From positions 496,001-560,000 of the forward strand of contig CANLWN010000004.1 of assembly GCA_947494825.1 (NCBI GenBank): 64,000 nt of DNA, written 5' to 3'. A program made the position numbers and the translations under genes. The stretch comes from an uncultured Flavobacteriaceae bacterium. Lineage in GTDB: Bacteria; Bacteroidota; Bacteroidia; Flavobacteriales; Flavobacteriaceae. The stretch's first letter is position 1, and every line of letters begins with the position of its first letter. Of the stretch, positions 35,160 through 43,477 are shown one piece after another. Below the pieces are notes generated by a model. The model did not search any database, was not told the DNA's origin, and saw only the letters and a list, made by a program, of their open reading frames with translations.

Positions 35160-38100
35160 ATGAAAAAACTTTACTTTGTAGTGGCCGCTTTGCTTTTTTC
35201 TGCGGCTACTTTTGCACAGGGTGTTACCACAGCTTCCATAGGAGGTAAGGTAACCGACAACACCGGGGAACCCCTCTTAGGGGCCAGTATCGTAGCAGTA
35301 CACACGCCTTCAGGGACCAAGTATGGTGCCGCTACAGATTTTGATGGGTACTACCGTATCTCGGGTATGCGAACAGGAGGTCCGTACACCGTGACCATTT
35401 CCTATGTAGGATTTAATGATGATGCACGGCAAGGGGTCTACCTAAATTTGGGACAGACCACAAGGATTAGCTCGCAGCTGTCCGAATCTGCTACCGCCTT
35501 GGACGAGGTGGTGATCACGGCCGTGTCCAATGGCGTTTTCGGTTCGAACAAAACCGGAACGAACACCAACATTTCGAGCAGGGAAATTGCGACCATTCCG
35601 GCTGCATCCCGATCTATCGCGGATTTCGTTAGGATTACACCACAGGCACAGTTGAGCGAGGGTGACGACGGTTTCTCCGTTTCCCTGGCCGGTCAAAACA
35701 ACCGTTACAATGCCATCTATATTGATGGAGCTGTAAACAATGACGTTTTTGGCCTGGCAGGGTCGGGTACCAATGGAGGCCAGACCGGTGTAAACCCATT
35801 TTCCGTGGATGCGATCGAGACCTTTCAGGTGAACATAGCGCCTTTTGATGTAAAACAATCCGGTTTCTCCGGGGGATCTATCAACGCCATTACCCGCTCT
35901 GGGTCCAATAGGTGGGAGGGATCTGCATATGGCTTTGTACGAAATGAGAGTCTAGTGGGCAAGACCCCGCCAGAATTGGTAGGTGCAGGTGAATCCAGGG
36001 AAAAAGTGGACGATTTTAGCGCCCTTACCTACGGTGTCCGTGTTGGAGGGCCCATTGTAAAGGACAAATTGTTCTTCTTCGTAAACTACGAAAGACAGGA
36101 TGATGAAACCCCGCAACCTTTTAACCTTTCCAACTATACCGGACGGGCCTCACAGGCAGACCTTGATGGATTAAGCACTTTTTTACAGAACACCTACAAT
36201 TACAATCCTGGGATCTTCAACAACAATACCAGAACCTTGGAGAGTGACAAGTTCACAGCAAAAATTGACTGGAACATCAACGATGACCACAAGCTTTCCT
36301 TGCGTCATGGTTTGGTAAAAGGAGAGAATTTGGAAGCGAGAAATTCGGATAACAATACCATAGGATTTATCAACGGTTCCGAATTTTTTAAGACAACCAC
36401 AAATTCTACGGCCCTGGAACTAAACTCCAGGTTCGGGAACAAATATGCGAACAACTTAATTTTGACCTATACTACGGTACGGGACGACCGTGATCCTTCT
36501 GGAGATCCTTTCCCCACTGTGGATATCCAAGACGGGTTGGGTGAGATTTCCTTTGGTTCCGAGCCCTTTTCCACGGCCAACCTGTTGAACCAGGACGTAT
36601 TCAACTTGATCAATAATTTTGAGATCTACGCCGGGGCGCACACCATTACCCTAGGTACCAACTTGGAGTATGCTTCCGCAAAGAACCTTTTCTTTGCCTT
36701 TAACTTTGGGGACTACACCTTTGAAGATCAGTTTGCCGCGGATGGCACTACTTTGACATCTTCTGGTCTAAACCAGTTCCTTACCGGACAGGATGCCGAT
36801 GTTTACCAGCACGGATATTCTTTGGTGGGTAACGGGGTTACCGGAGATGAATCTGCCGGATCTGCTGATTTTACCACCTTCCAGGCCGGGTTTTATGTGC
36901 AGGATGAGGTGCAATTTACCGACAATTTCAAGTTTACCATCGGTATGCGTGTAGATGTTCCTTTCTTCGAGGATGGTACGGTCAACGACGATTTCAATAC
37001 CCGCACCATTCCTTTATTGGAGGCTGCCGGGAAAGATTTACAAGGTGCCCGTGTAGGACAATCCATAGGTGCCAACGCCCACATATCCCCTAGAATAGGG
37101 TTTAACTGGGATGTGCATGGCAATTCCACCACACAGGTACGAGGCGGCCTGGGAATCTTTACTTCCAGACTACCCTTGGTATGGCCAGCTGGAACCTACA
37201 ACAACAACGGGGTCACCGGCGGGTTTAATTTTGAGTTTGGGCAGCCCTTCGTTGCCGATGTAAACAATCAGTTCGAAGATCCTGCTCCGGGTTCCGGAGG
37301 ATTGGGAGGTAATATAGACCTGATATCCGAGGACTTTAGGTTGCCACAGGTGATTAAGTACAACATAGCCGTGGACCAGAAGCTGCCACTTTGGGGATTG
37401 ATCGCTTCCGTAGATTTCCTTTATACCGATGTTATTACCGATATCTATTATGAAAACCTAAACCTACCGGATGCCACCGGCTCTTTGTTGACCGGACCGG
37501 ATAGAAGGCCTACCTATAGTAGAAGTGATGAAATCGATGACACCTATGGAAGGATTATCCTGGCTTCCAACACTGGAGGTGGTGATGCGACCAATGTGTC
37601 CTTTACATTGAGAAAGCCTTATGAAAATGGTTTTGCAGGCCAGGCTTCCTACGCGTACGGGGTATCCAACAAAATTTTTGATGGTACTTCCTCACAAAAC
37701 AGTTCCCAATGGAGAAACATACAAACTGTGAACGGAAAGAACTCCGATTTGCCGGTAACGGAATCTGACTTCTCGCTGGGACATAGGGTAACCGCAAATG
37801 TTTCCTATGCCATTGAGTACGGAGGTGAGTTTGGGGGCAGGACTACCTTGGGCCTTTTTTACGAAGGAGCCGAAGGCTTGCCCTATAGCTGGATCTATAA
37901 CGAAGGACGGGATTTGTTGAACGATGATTCCAGGGACAATGCCTTGATCTATGTGCCTGCCACGCAGAACGATATTAACTTGGTAGATCTAACGGACAGC
38001 AATGGAAATGTTACCGCTACACCTGCCGAGCAGTGGGCCGCTTTGGATCGCTTCATCGAAAACGATGACTACCTAAGTACCCGTAGGGGGCAATACGCCG

Positions 38101-38429
38101 AGCGTAACGGTGCCCGATCTGCTTGGAGTCATGTGGTTGATCTAAAGTTCCTTCAGGACGTTTATATCAAGACCGGGGAAAACAAGCACACCCTGCAACT
38201 GTCCTTTGATATCTTTAACTTCACCAACCTCTTGAACAAGGATTGGGGCGTAAGAAGGTTCGTGGACGATTTGGAAGCTGCACCGATTACTACGGCCAGT
38301 GGCGGACCAAATCCGGCCTTTACCTTTGACCCGGACACACAAATAGAGGATTTTGAACAAATAGACGACAGGGGTATCCAATCATCCAGGTGGCAAATGC
38401 AACTTGGGTTACGGTATATCTTTAACTAA
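35160..38429 (+). CDS. Oar-like TonB-dependent receptor
   Basis: 1089 residues. A signal peptide (MKKLYFVVAALLFSAATFAQ) is followed by a CarboxypepD_reg domain (about 24-110, GGKVTDNTGEPLLGASIVAV), a plug (about 115-250, with GQNNRYNAIYIDGAVNNDVFGL and SGGSINAITRSG) and a large barrel. This is the Oar/OmpA-like branch of TonB receptors in Bacteroidota, often highly expressed; some family members take up peptides or proteins. No SusD partner follows. It stands alone between pgi and a strong terminator. Confidence 0.94.
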   Translation: MKKLYFVVAALLFSAATFAQGVTTASIGGKVTDNTGEPLLGASIVAVHTPSGTKYGAATDFDGYYRISGMRTGGPYTVTISYVGFNDDARQGVYLNLGQTTRISSQLSESATALDEVVITAVSNGVFGSNKTGTNTNISSREIATIPAASRSIADFVRITPQAQLSEGDDGFSVSLAGQNNRYNAIYIDGAVNNDVFGLAGSGTNGGQTGVNPFSVDAIETFQVNIAPFDVKQSGFSGGSINAITRSGSNRWEGSAYGFVRNESLVGKTPPELVGAGESREKVDDFSALTYGVRVGGPIVKDKLFFFVNYERQDDETPQPFNLSNYTGRASQADLDGLSTFLQNTYNYNPGIFNNNTRTLESDKFTAKIDWNINDDHKLSLRHGLVKGENLEARNSDNNTIGFINGSEFFKTTTNSTALELNSRFGNKYANNLILTYTTVRDDRDPSGDPFPTVDIQDGLGEISFGSEPFSTANLLNQDVFNLINNFEIYAGAHTITLGTNLEYASAKNLFFAFNFGDYTFEDQFAADGTTLTSSGLNQFLTGQDADVYQHGYSLVGNGVTGDESAGSADFTTFQAGFYVQDEVQFTDNFKFTIGMRVDVPFFEDGTVNDDFNTRTIPLLEAAGKDLQGARVGQSIGANAHISPRIGFNWDVHGNSTTQVRGGLGIFTSRLPLVWPAGTYNNNGVTGGFNFEFGQPFVADVNNQFEDPAPGSGGLGGNIDLISEDFRLPQVIKYNIAVDQKLPLWGLIASVDFLYTDVITDIYYENLNLPDATGSLLTGPDRRPTYSRSDEIDDTYGRIILASNTGGGDATNVSFTLRKPYENGFAGQASYAYGVSNKIFDGTSSQNSSQWRNIQTVNGKNSDLPVTESDFSLGHRVTANVSYAIEYGGEFGGRTTLGLFYEGAEGLPYSWIYNEGRDLLNDDSRDNALIYVPATQNDINLVDLTDSNGNVTATPAEQWAALDRFIENDDYLSTRRGQYAERNGARSAWSHVVDLKFLQDVYIKTGENKHTLQLSFDIFNFTNLLNKDWGVRRFVDDLEAAPITTASGGPNPAFTFDPDTQIEDFEQIDDRGIQSSRWQMQLGLRYIFN

Positions 38430-38454
38430 TACATCAGCCTAATTATTTTTAAGA

Positions 38455-38480
38455 CCCCGACCGTAGTGTCGGGGTTTTTT
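38455..38480 (+). terminator. Intrinsic terminator of the Oar-like receptor gene
   Basis: CCCCGAC pairs with GTCGGGG around a 6-base loop and is followed by six T, 26 bases after the stop. Confidence 0.93.
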
Positions 38481-38524
38481 AATGCCCAAAAATTACTACT
38501 TTTAGGCAACTAAAAATCAACATT

Positions 38525-38965
38525 ATGTACGAAACCATACAAATCTTGCATTCCTATATGGCCTATGTGGTGCTGGCCGTACTTTTCCTTGCCGTGGCCA
38601 ACGCCCTTATTGGACTGGCCGGAAACAAAATGTTTACCTTGAACAAAGACTTTCGTCTTAGTCTCTTTACCCTTATTCTATCGCATATACAATTGGTAGT
38701 GGGCCTTATTCTTTATTTTATTTCCCCTAACGGAATGAAAGCCATTCAGGAACTGGGTATGGGAGGTATGAGTGCTGCCGCTCGATTGCTGGCCCTGGAA
38801 CATCCACTGATCAACATCATTGCCGTGGTGTTCATCACCATTGGATGGTCTCGGCACAAGAAGTTTATGGAAGGGAACAAGAAATTCAAGAGCATCGCCA
38901 TATTCTATGGCCTTGGATTGGTGTTTATTCTTAGCCGCATTCCATGGGGGCAATGGCTTAACTAG
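38525..38965 (+). CDS. Four-helix membrane protein with in-membrane histidines
   Basis: 146 residues with four hydrophobic segments (about 10-30, 48-68, 90-107 and 124-140). Histidines sit at the edge or inside three of them: LHSYMAYVV, ILSHIQLVVG and LEHPLINIIAV. Such a pattern is seen in heme-binding four-helix membrane proteins, but no b-type cytochrome signature is clear. I recall homologs being common in Flavobacteriaceae, with no firm function. It stands alone behind the receptor terminator. Confidence 0.75.
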   Translation: MYETIQILHSYMAYVVLAVLFLAVANALIGLAGNKMFTLNKDFRLSLFTLILSHIQLVVGLILYFISPNGMKAIQELGMGGMSAAARLLALEHPLINIIAVVFITIGWSRHKKFMEGNKKFKSIAIFYGLGLVFILSRIPWGQWLN

Positions 38966-39047
38966 TTCCCTCAGCTTGGGATAACCCCCTCACACAAGGT
39001 TTGAAAACATCTGATCTATGGTTTGTAGATCTGATAGCCCATTTTAT

Positions 39048-39096
39048 AAAAAAGGAGCGGCCGTCTGGAAAGTATGTGATTGTCCGGACGGCCGCT
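39048..39096 (-). terminator. Intrinsic terminator of the SnoaL-like gene
   Basis: A 14-bp stem (AGCGGCCGTCTGGA with TCCGGACGGCCGCT, one G-T pair, 13-base loop) starts 20 bases after the stop of the minus-strand gene and is followed on that strand by TCC and six T. It could also stop rightward transcripts from the membrane-protein gene, with a weaker T-run. Confidence 0.85.
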
Positions 39097-39115
39097 TTAA
39101 CCTTGGCGCTTGGGT

Positions 39116-39490
39116 CTAAGCGTGATAGTAACGTTCATTTACTATTTTGCCGTTTTCCCAGGTGGTCCGGACTACCTGTTCAAACTTGTGCTCCGTGCCG
39201 TCGTTGGTCCGGAATTCCATTACGGCTTCGTAGAAGGTAGTGTTGTCCTTTACGGCAGGGCCGCTCAACACGTTATATCCGTGGAACGCCACCACCGTGT
39301 CCAATAACTTTTTTTCTTCTGCCAGGCAAAAGTCCTTGCCCACTTTTGCAGGATTGTTTCCCTCGAAGAGTTGCACATCCTCGGCCAGATGTTCTTCCAT
39401 GGCCTCGATAAACTTACCCTCTGCCAAAAGCGCGGTCACCTCCTTGGCTTTTGTCAATAATTCCTGTTCCTGTACTGTTGTTGTATCCAT
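39116..39490 (-). CDS. SnoaL/NTF2-like small protein
   Basis: 124 residues from the ATG at 39490; the open frame to 39544 adds 18 residues without conserved character. The cone-shaped NTF2-like fold is suggested by ALLAEGKFIEAMEEHLAEDVQLFEG, shown in part, and the closing strands EFRTNDGTEHKFEQVVRTTWENGKIVNERYY, also in part. Members range from cyclases and isomerases to binding proteins; no catalytic set can be assigned. A strong terminator follows. Confidence 0.78.
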   Translation of the reverse strand: MDTTTVQEQELLTKAKEVTALLAEGKFIEAMEEHLAEDVQLFEGNNPAKVGKDFCLAEEKKLLDTVVAFHGYNVLSGPAVKDNTTFYEAVMEFRTNDGTEHKFEQVVRTTWENGKIVNERYYHA

Positions 39491-39610
39491 AATTACACTT
39501 TTTAGTTTGTGATTTTTATATGCACAAAAGTCGTACAAGCACAAGAACCTTGGAATACCATTTTTTCCCTAATCCTTGTAGAAATTACCTTTTTCCTGTT
39601 TTTGGCCACT

Positions 39611-40177
39611 TCAGTAGTATTTGTCAATGCCACCGAACCCTTTTATCATTTTGTTTCCCCTGGTTTTAGTGATAAAATTCGAAAGTCTTTTTTTGAATTC
39701 ATCCGGACGCTTGCGGGCGCTATCAATGTAAGCAATTCGAATTCTTTTGTAGGGGTCGGAGAACGCTTGATAGTGTGCCCACGCCTTCTTGTCCTTTTTT
39801 ATTTCATCGATGATGTCGACCGGGAAATCAAATTCCTCGCGGACAATGGGACCTACACTTTTTTCCACTATAGGATGCAGTTTTTTTTCCTTGAAAAGCC
39901 ACTTTAATCGCTCTTTGTTCGCCTGCGAGTAACCGCTTCGGGCACGCCTTGGGGTAAATCGTTGTATGGTATGGTCTTGGTCGAGCGACTTTACCGTACT
40001 GTCGATCCATCCGAAACAGAGCGCCTCTTCTACCGCATCGTTATATGGAATACGAAGTTTTCCAGAAGCAACTTTTGGATAGACCAACCAGATTTCCGAG
40101 GCCTTGTTATGGTTTTCCAGAAGCCAATCACGCCATTTTTTCCTATCGATGAAGTATTTGGTTGTAGCATGGTTCAT
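39611..40177 (-). CDS. YdeI/OmpD-associated family protein
   Basis: 188 residues matching the YdeI (OmdA) family. The N-terminal domain has WRDWLLENHNKASEIWLVYPK and the family block EALCFGWIDSTVKSLD. The second half (about 115-170) is the bacteriocin-protection/OmdA repeat with AWAHYQAFSDPYKRIRIAYI, given in part. The role in Bacteroidota is unknown; the E. coli member was linked to resistance to cationic peptides. It is separate from its neighbours. Confidence 0.85.
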   Translation of the reverse strand: MNHATTKYFIDRKKWRDWLLENHNKASEIWLVYPKVASGKLRIPYNDAVEEALCFGWIDSTVKSLDQDHTIQRFTPRRARSGYSQANKERLKWLFKEKKLHPIVEKSVGPIVREEFDFPVDIIDEIKKDKKAWAHYQAFSDPYKRIRIAYIDSARKRPDEFKKRLSNFITKTRGNKMIKGFGGIDKYY

Positions 40178-40228
40178 GCAGATGGTATTGGATGTTTAAT
40201 ATTTCATGACTTTCAGCTTACCTACACA

Positions 40229-40627
40229 TTATTTTTGGATTACTTTGAACATCCCGGGGCCATCGTCGGCCCGTTTCGTGTAACCGAACCCCTTGTAGAA
40301 TGCCTCCACGCCTTGTGCGGCCATAAGACCAACAAATGCATACCCCTGAACCCTGTGGTCCAAAAATGATTCTATGGTGTTCATAAGGGAGGTGCCTACC
40401 CCTTTGCCTTGATGCTCCGGGTGTACAATAAGGTCTTGAATATAGAAGTAAATGGCCCCATCACCAATAACACGTCCCATGCCTATGGCTTTTCTATCGC
40501 TAAACAGGCAAACGGAAAACAGATCGTGTTCCAGGGCCTTTTGTACCTGAAGGTCGGGAACCGGGTTCCAATTTGTGGTTCCGCGCAAGGCCTGATAGTC
40601 TTTTACTCCAAGGGCGTTGGTTTTCAT
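40229..40627 (-). CDS. GNAT family N-acetyltransferase
   Basis: About 132 residues from the ATG at 40627; in-frame ATGs at 40636, 40642 and 40660 make the start uncertain. The acetyl-CoA loop reads HPEHQGKGVGTSLMN, preceded by the strand YFYIQDLIV. The C-terminal AFVGLMAAQGVEAFYKGFGY fits the fold. It would move an acetyl group from acetyl-CoA to an amine; the substrate is unknown. Confidence 0.88.
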   Translation of the reverse strand: MKTNALGVKDYQALRGTTNWNPVPDLQVQKALEHDLFSVCLFSDRKAIGMGRVIGDGAIYFYIQDLIVHPEHQGKGVGTSLMNTIESFLDHRVQGYAFVGLMAAQGVEAFYKGFGYTKRADDGPGMFKVIQK

Positions 40628-40696
40628 TGTATACATCTCCATCGTTTGGTAAGCGACCAAATAAGGGTCTCAAGTTTTCGTTTTCGCAGTGCGACT

Positions 40697-41272
40697 TCAT
40701 TTAAATGTGGACACTTCCTTGGGCAGTTTCATCCCCAAATAGCGTTCTTTGATGATATTAAAATGCCTCAGCTCATGGCCTGCAATGTGGTAGGCCAATC
40801 CCCTTACCGTTCTTTTATTAATAATGCTACCGTCAAAGTCGACCCCTTTCCCACTTCGCGTCAAGGCCTCCTCGGGCAAATTTTGAAATAGGGAAAGGGT
40901 AGATTTTCTCACGGTTTCGTATTCTTCAAAGATACTGTCCAAACTTCTGGTATTTGCACCGGAATATCGGGCGTAGTGGTTTTCCTCAAAACCCAGCACG
41001 GGAGTCTGATCGTTGCGCGCATACCTTAGCGCCCTATAGGCAAAAATACGTTCGTCGTCTATCAGGTGTACTAGAATCTCCTTGATGGTCCACTTGTCCG
41101 TGGAATAGCGGTAGTATAGCTGTTCTTCGGGTAGCCCGTAAATGAATTCTTTGATCGTTAAAAAATTCTGCCAAAGATGGTCCAATATGTTGCCATCATC
41201 CTCCAATAGATCCATATAAATTTTGGAATAGCTGGGGTATTCTCCTGGAATCGGTTTGTCAATGTTTCTCAT
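40697..41272 (-). CDS. DinB family protein
   Basis: 191 residues from the ATG at 41272; the longer frame to 41377 runs into the adjacent HxlR gene and is rejected. The four-helix DinB fold carries the expected metal histidines in IKEILVHLIDDERIFAYR and YHIAGHELRHFNII. The family includes bacillithiol- or mycothiol-type S-transferases and proteins of unknown role. It starts 17 bp after the HxlR regulator gene on the same strand, so it may be in that transcript. Confidence 0.87.
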   Translation of the reverse strand: MRNIDKPIPGEYPSYSKIYMDLLEDDGNILDHLWQNFLTIKEFIYGLPEEQLYYRYSTDKWTIKEILVHLIDDERIFAYRALRYARNDQTPVLGFEENHYARYSGANTRSLDSIFEEYETVRKSTLSLFQNLPEEALTRSGKGVDFDGSIINKRTVRGLAYHIAGHELRHFNIIKERYLGMKLPKEVSTFK

Positions 41273-41288
41273 AGGACGTACATGTTTT

Positions 41289-41615
41289 TTATTTAAAATT
41301 TTTCGCCCAAATTTTCGCCCACCCGCCAAGCGGGGCAATAAGTTCGTACAACGCTTCTCCTTGCGCAGTAAGGGCATACCCTTCCATGGTCCGCTCTATG
41401 AGATGGGAATCCTTGAGTTCCTTCAGCCTTTTGTTCAATGTGGTGGGTGAAATGGATTCGCAGTACTCCTGAAGTTTTCTGAAGGTACTGGGACCGTTGT
41501 ATAGGTGCCATACGATTCCCATGGCCCAACTGCGGCCTAAAAGGTCTAATAAAGCCATGATGGGCTGTCCGGTCTTGGAACCCCTAACGGGTTTGCCTGG
41601 AATGGGTATTGCCAT
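41289..41615 (-). CDS. HxlR-type winged-helix regulator
   Basis: 108 residues, usual for HxlR/MarR-like regulators. The core reads LLDLLGRSWAMGIVWHLYNGPSTFRKLQEYCESISPTTLNKRLKELKDSHLIER, cited here from residues 22-75, with the recognition helix around SPTTLNKRLKEL. The Cys in EYCESIS could sense oxidants or aldehydes as in related proteins, which is speculative. It lies directly upstream of the DinB gene and may control it. Confidence 0.9.
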   Translation of the reverse strand: MAIPIPGKPVRGSKTGQPIMALLDLLGRSWAMGIVWHLYNGPSTFRKLQEYCESISPTTLNKRLKELKDSHLIERTMEGYALTAQGEALYELIAPLGGWAKIWAKNFK

Positions 41616-41734
41616 GGGTATTGCTACATATTGAATAGCAAAGCTACATAAAAAGTAGCATTTTGTACAATTTTATTTCAAAACTTCTCCGGTCCTTTTT
41701 TCCTCAGGGTTTTTTAACCCACAAAAATTATCGC

Positions 41735-42460
41735 TTAATCATCCACGGGCAGCAGATCACAAAACCAAAAGCCCATGGAAGCGGTATCTTCCTGCTTTTC
41801 GTCGTCCTTGGGCGCCCTATATTCCCGATACACCTTTTCGCCAATCGTGAATTTTACGGGATGTTTGAAGATGGGCCCATCAAAACAAAAGGTATGGAAC
41901 TCGCCATGCTCGCCACAGGGGTCAACGTTTGCCGGAAGATTGTCTAGGAAGGTCTCATCGATTATCCTTCCCGCAAAGGACACATCCAACAGATCAGCTT
42001 TGATACAGACCACTACGGCCTTGAACCCGAGATCCAAAAATTCTTCCAACAGCGCTCTGGTGTTGCGCTTCCAAAGGGGAAAGCTACATTGTATGCCAAA
42101 AGGTTCCAGCTGTGTTTCCCGATAGCTGCGAAGATCCTCAAGAAAGATATCCCCAAAGGCCGTATGTGCGTATCCCTGGTCCCGTAAAGTTTCCACCGTC
42201 CTTGTCATTATACGGTTATAGTCCTCCATGGAAGTTTCTTCAGGAAGTTCGATGGTGGTACAGGGAAGTCCTATGGCTTCAACTTGTTTTTCCAAGAGTG
42301 CTCTGCGAAGCCCGTGCATGGAAACCCGATTGTGGTGGGTGTTAATGGACGTAAGCAGGCGATCCACCTGGTACTTCCCGTCTTTTTGCAAATGGTAAAG
42401 GGCCAGTGAGGCATCCTTCCCGGAACTCCAGTTAAAATAGGTTTTTAGTTTTTGTGTCAT
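41735..42460 (-). CDS. Diphthine-ammonia ligase-like ATP-pyrophosphatase
   Basis: 241 residues of the Diphthami_syn_2 (DUF71) adenine-nucleotide alpha-hydrolase family. The PP-loop is WSSGKDASLALYHL near residues 11-24, and AFGDIFLEDLRSYRE plus the GEHGEFHTF block are diagnostic. In eukaryotes and archaea the family amidates diphthine on EF2; bacteria lack diphthamide, so the substrate here is unknown. It may act on a small molecule or RNA. Confidence 0.88.
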   Translation of the reverse strand: MTQKLKTYFNWSSGKDASLALYHLQKDGKYQVDRLLTSINTHHNRVSMHGLRRALLEKQVEAIGLPCTTIELPEETSMEDYNRIMTRTVETLRDQGYAHTAFGDIFLEDLRSYRETQLEPFGIQCSFPLWKRNTRALLEEFLDLGFKAVVVCIKADLLDVSFAGRIIDETFLDNLPANVDPCGEHGEFHTFCFDGPIFKHPVKFTIGEKVYREYRAPKDDEKQEDTASMGFWFCDLLPVDD

Positions 42461-42663
42461 TCCAAGGGTTTTTGGTCAACCTACCACCATAAGGTTTGCC
42501 CTCATAGATTCGCGTATTGCCTTTGTTGCACTTTTGGATGTATAAAGATACTCATTTTGACCTCCAACTTCCTTCAGCACACGCCCACCGGGTTAAGCTG
42601 ATTTTAATCATTTTACCTACCGCAATTCTGGGATATCTTTATCTGGATCCAATTTGGAATGAA

Positions 42664-43449
42664 ATGAAAAAACTCCTTTTGATCCATGCTATACTCGCAA
42701 CGGGTTTAATACAAAGTTGTACCATGGTAAAAGTACGTAGTAGTGAAAAACGAAATCCGATACCCCAAAGTGTGGTAGTGGATCAGGAACTGAAAATAAC
42801 CAGTTGGGGTGCCATTCAGGTAAATAAGGCCCATTTCTATCCATCCAGTTTTCAACTAAAATGGGGTGGTACTGTCAGCTACATAGACCCGGTGGAAATA
42901 CCCGATGGGGAGAAAGCGGATTACATCTTTCTCACCCATGCACACCCTGATCACTTTTCCTTGACCACCATTGAAAAAATTGTAAAACCGGAAACGGTGT
43001 TTATTTGCCCTAAAGGGGTCTCGGCAAAACTAGAAAAAAAGGGATATAAGGTACGAGAGGTACGGCCTGGAATAACTATAGGGTTCAATGGAATACAGTG
43101 CGAAGCCGTCGCCGCCTATAACACCAAAAACGTATTTCTTTGGATTAAGGCACACCCTAAATCCAAAGGAAACGTGGGCTATGTCCTAGACTTTGGCCGC
43201 ACACGCATTTACCATGCCGGCGATACCGATTTGATTCCGGAAATGGACGGTATAGCTTCCATCGCCGTAGCCATGGTCCCCGTTGGGGGAGATAATTTGA
43301 CCATGGATGTGGAAGAGGCGGCAAGGATGGTCAACCAGATCAAACCGGACCGGGTAATACCAATGCACTATGAGCTTAAAAATTCCGAAGACCTAAAGAA
43401 GTTTGGGGCGCTGGTTGGTAAGGAAATTGATCTTTTATTATTGGAATAG
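42664..43449 (+). CDS. MBL-fold hydrolase lipoprotein
   Basis: 261 residues from the ATG at 42664, which gives a lipoprotein signal (MKKLLLIHAILATGLIQSC, Cys19). The frame is open to a TTG at 42517, but a lipobox would then sit 68 residues inside the protein. The metallo-beta-lactamase domain is UlaG/UPF0173-like, with LTHAHPDHFSL as the metal motif, YHAGDTDLIPEM, and a last His in VIPMHYEL. Likely a phosphodiesterase- or lactonase-type hydrolase in the periplasm; its substrate is unknown. Confidence 0.88.
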   Translation: MKKLLLIHAILATGLIQSCTMVKVRSSEKRNPIPQSVVVDQELKITSWGAIQVNKAHFYPSSFQLKWGGTVSYIDPVEIPDGEKADYIFLTHAHPDHFSLTTIEKIVKPETVFICPKGVSAKLEKKGYKVREVRPGITIGFNGIQCEAVAAYNTKNVFLWIKAHPKSKGNVGYVLDFGRTRIYHAGDTDLIPEMDGIASIAVAMVPVGGDNLTMDVEEAARMVNQIKPDRVIPMHYELKNSEDLKKFGALVGKEIDLLLLE

Positions 43450-43450
43450 G

Positions 43451-43477
43451 TCTTAGGCCGTAAATTCCGGCTTAAGA
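43451..43477. terminator. Hairpin between convergent genes (weak terminator candidate)
   Basis: TCTTAGGCCG and CGGCTTAAGA pair over 10 bp (one G-T) around a 7-base loop, directly between the stops of the MBL-fold gene and the hybrid sensor gene. Neither strand has a good T-run after it, so it may only protect 3' ends or act as a weak two-way terminator. Confidence 0.4.

Noticed and set aside
39509-39907. 132-codon plus-strand frame over the YdeI-family gene
   Set aside because: It is largely antisense to the clear YdeI/OmdA-family gene and begins in an intergenic gap without a start signal.
42517-42663. N-terminal extension of the MBL-fold gene from a TTG
   Set aside because: The ATG at 42664 begins a textbook lipoprotein signal, which would be buried by the extension.
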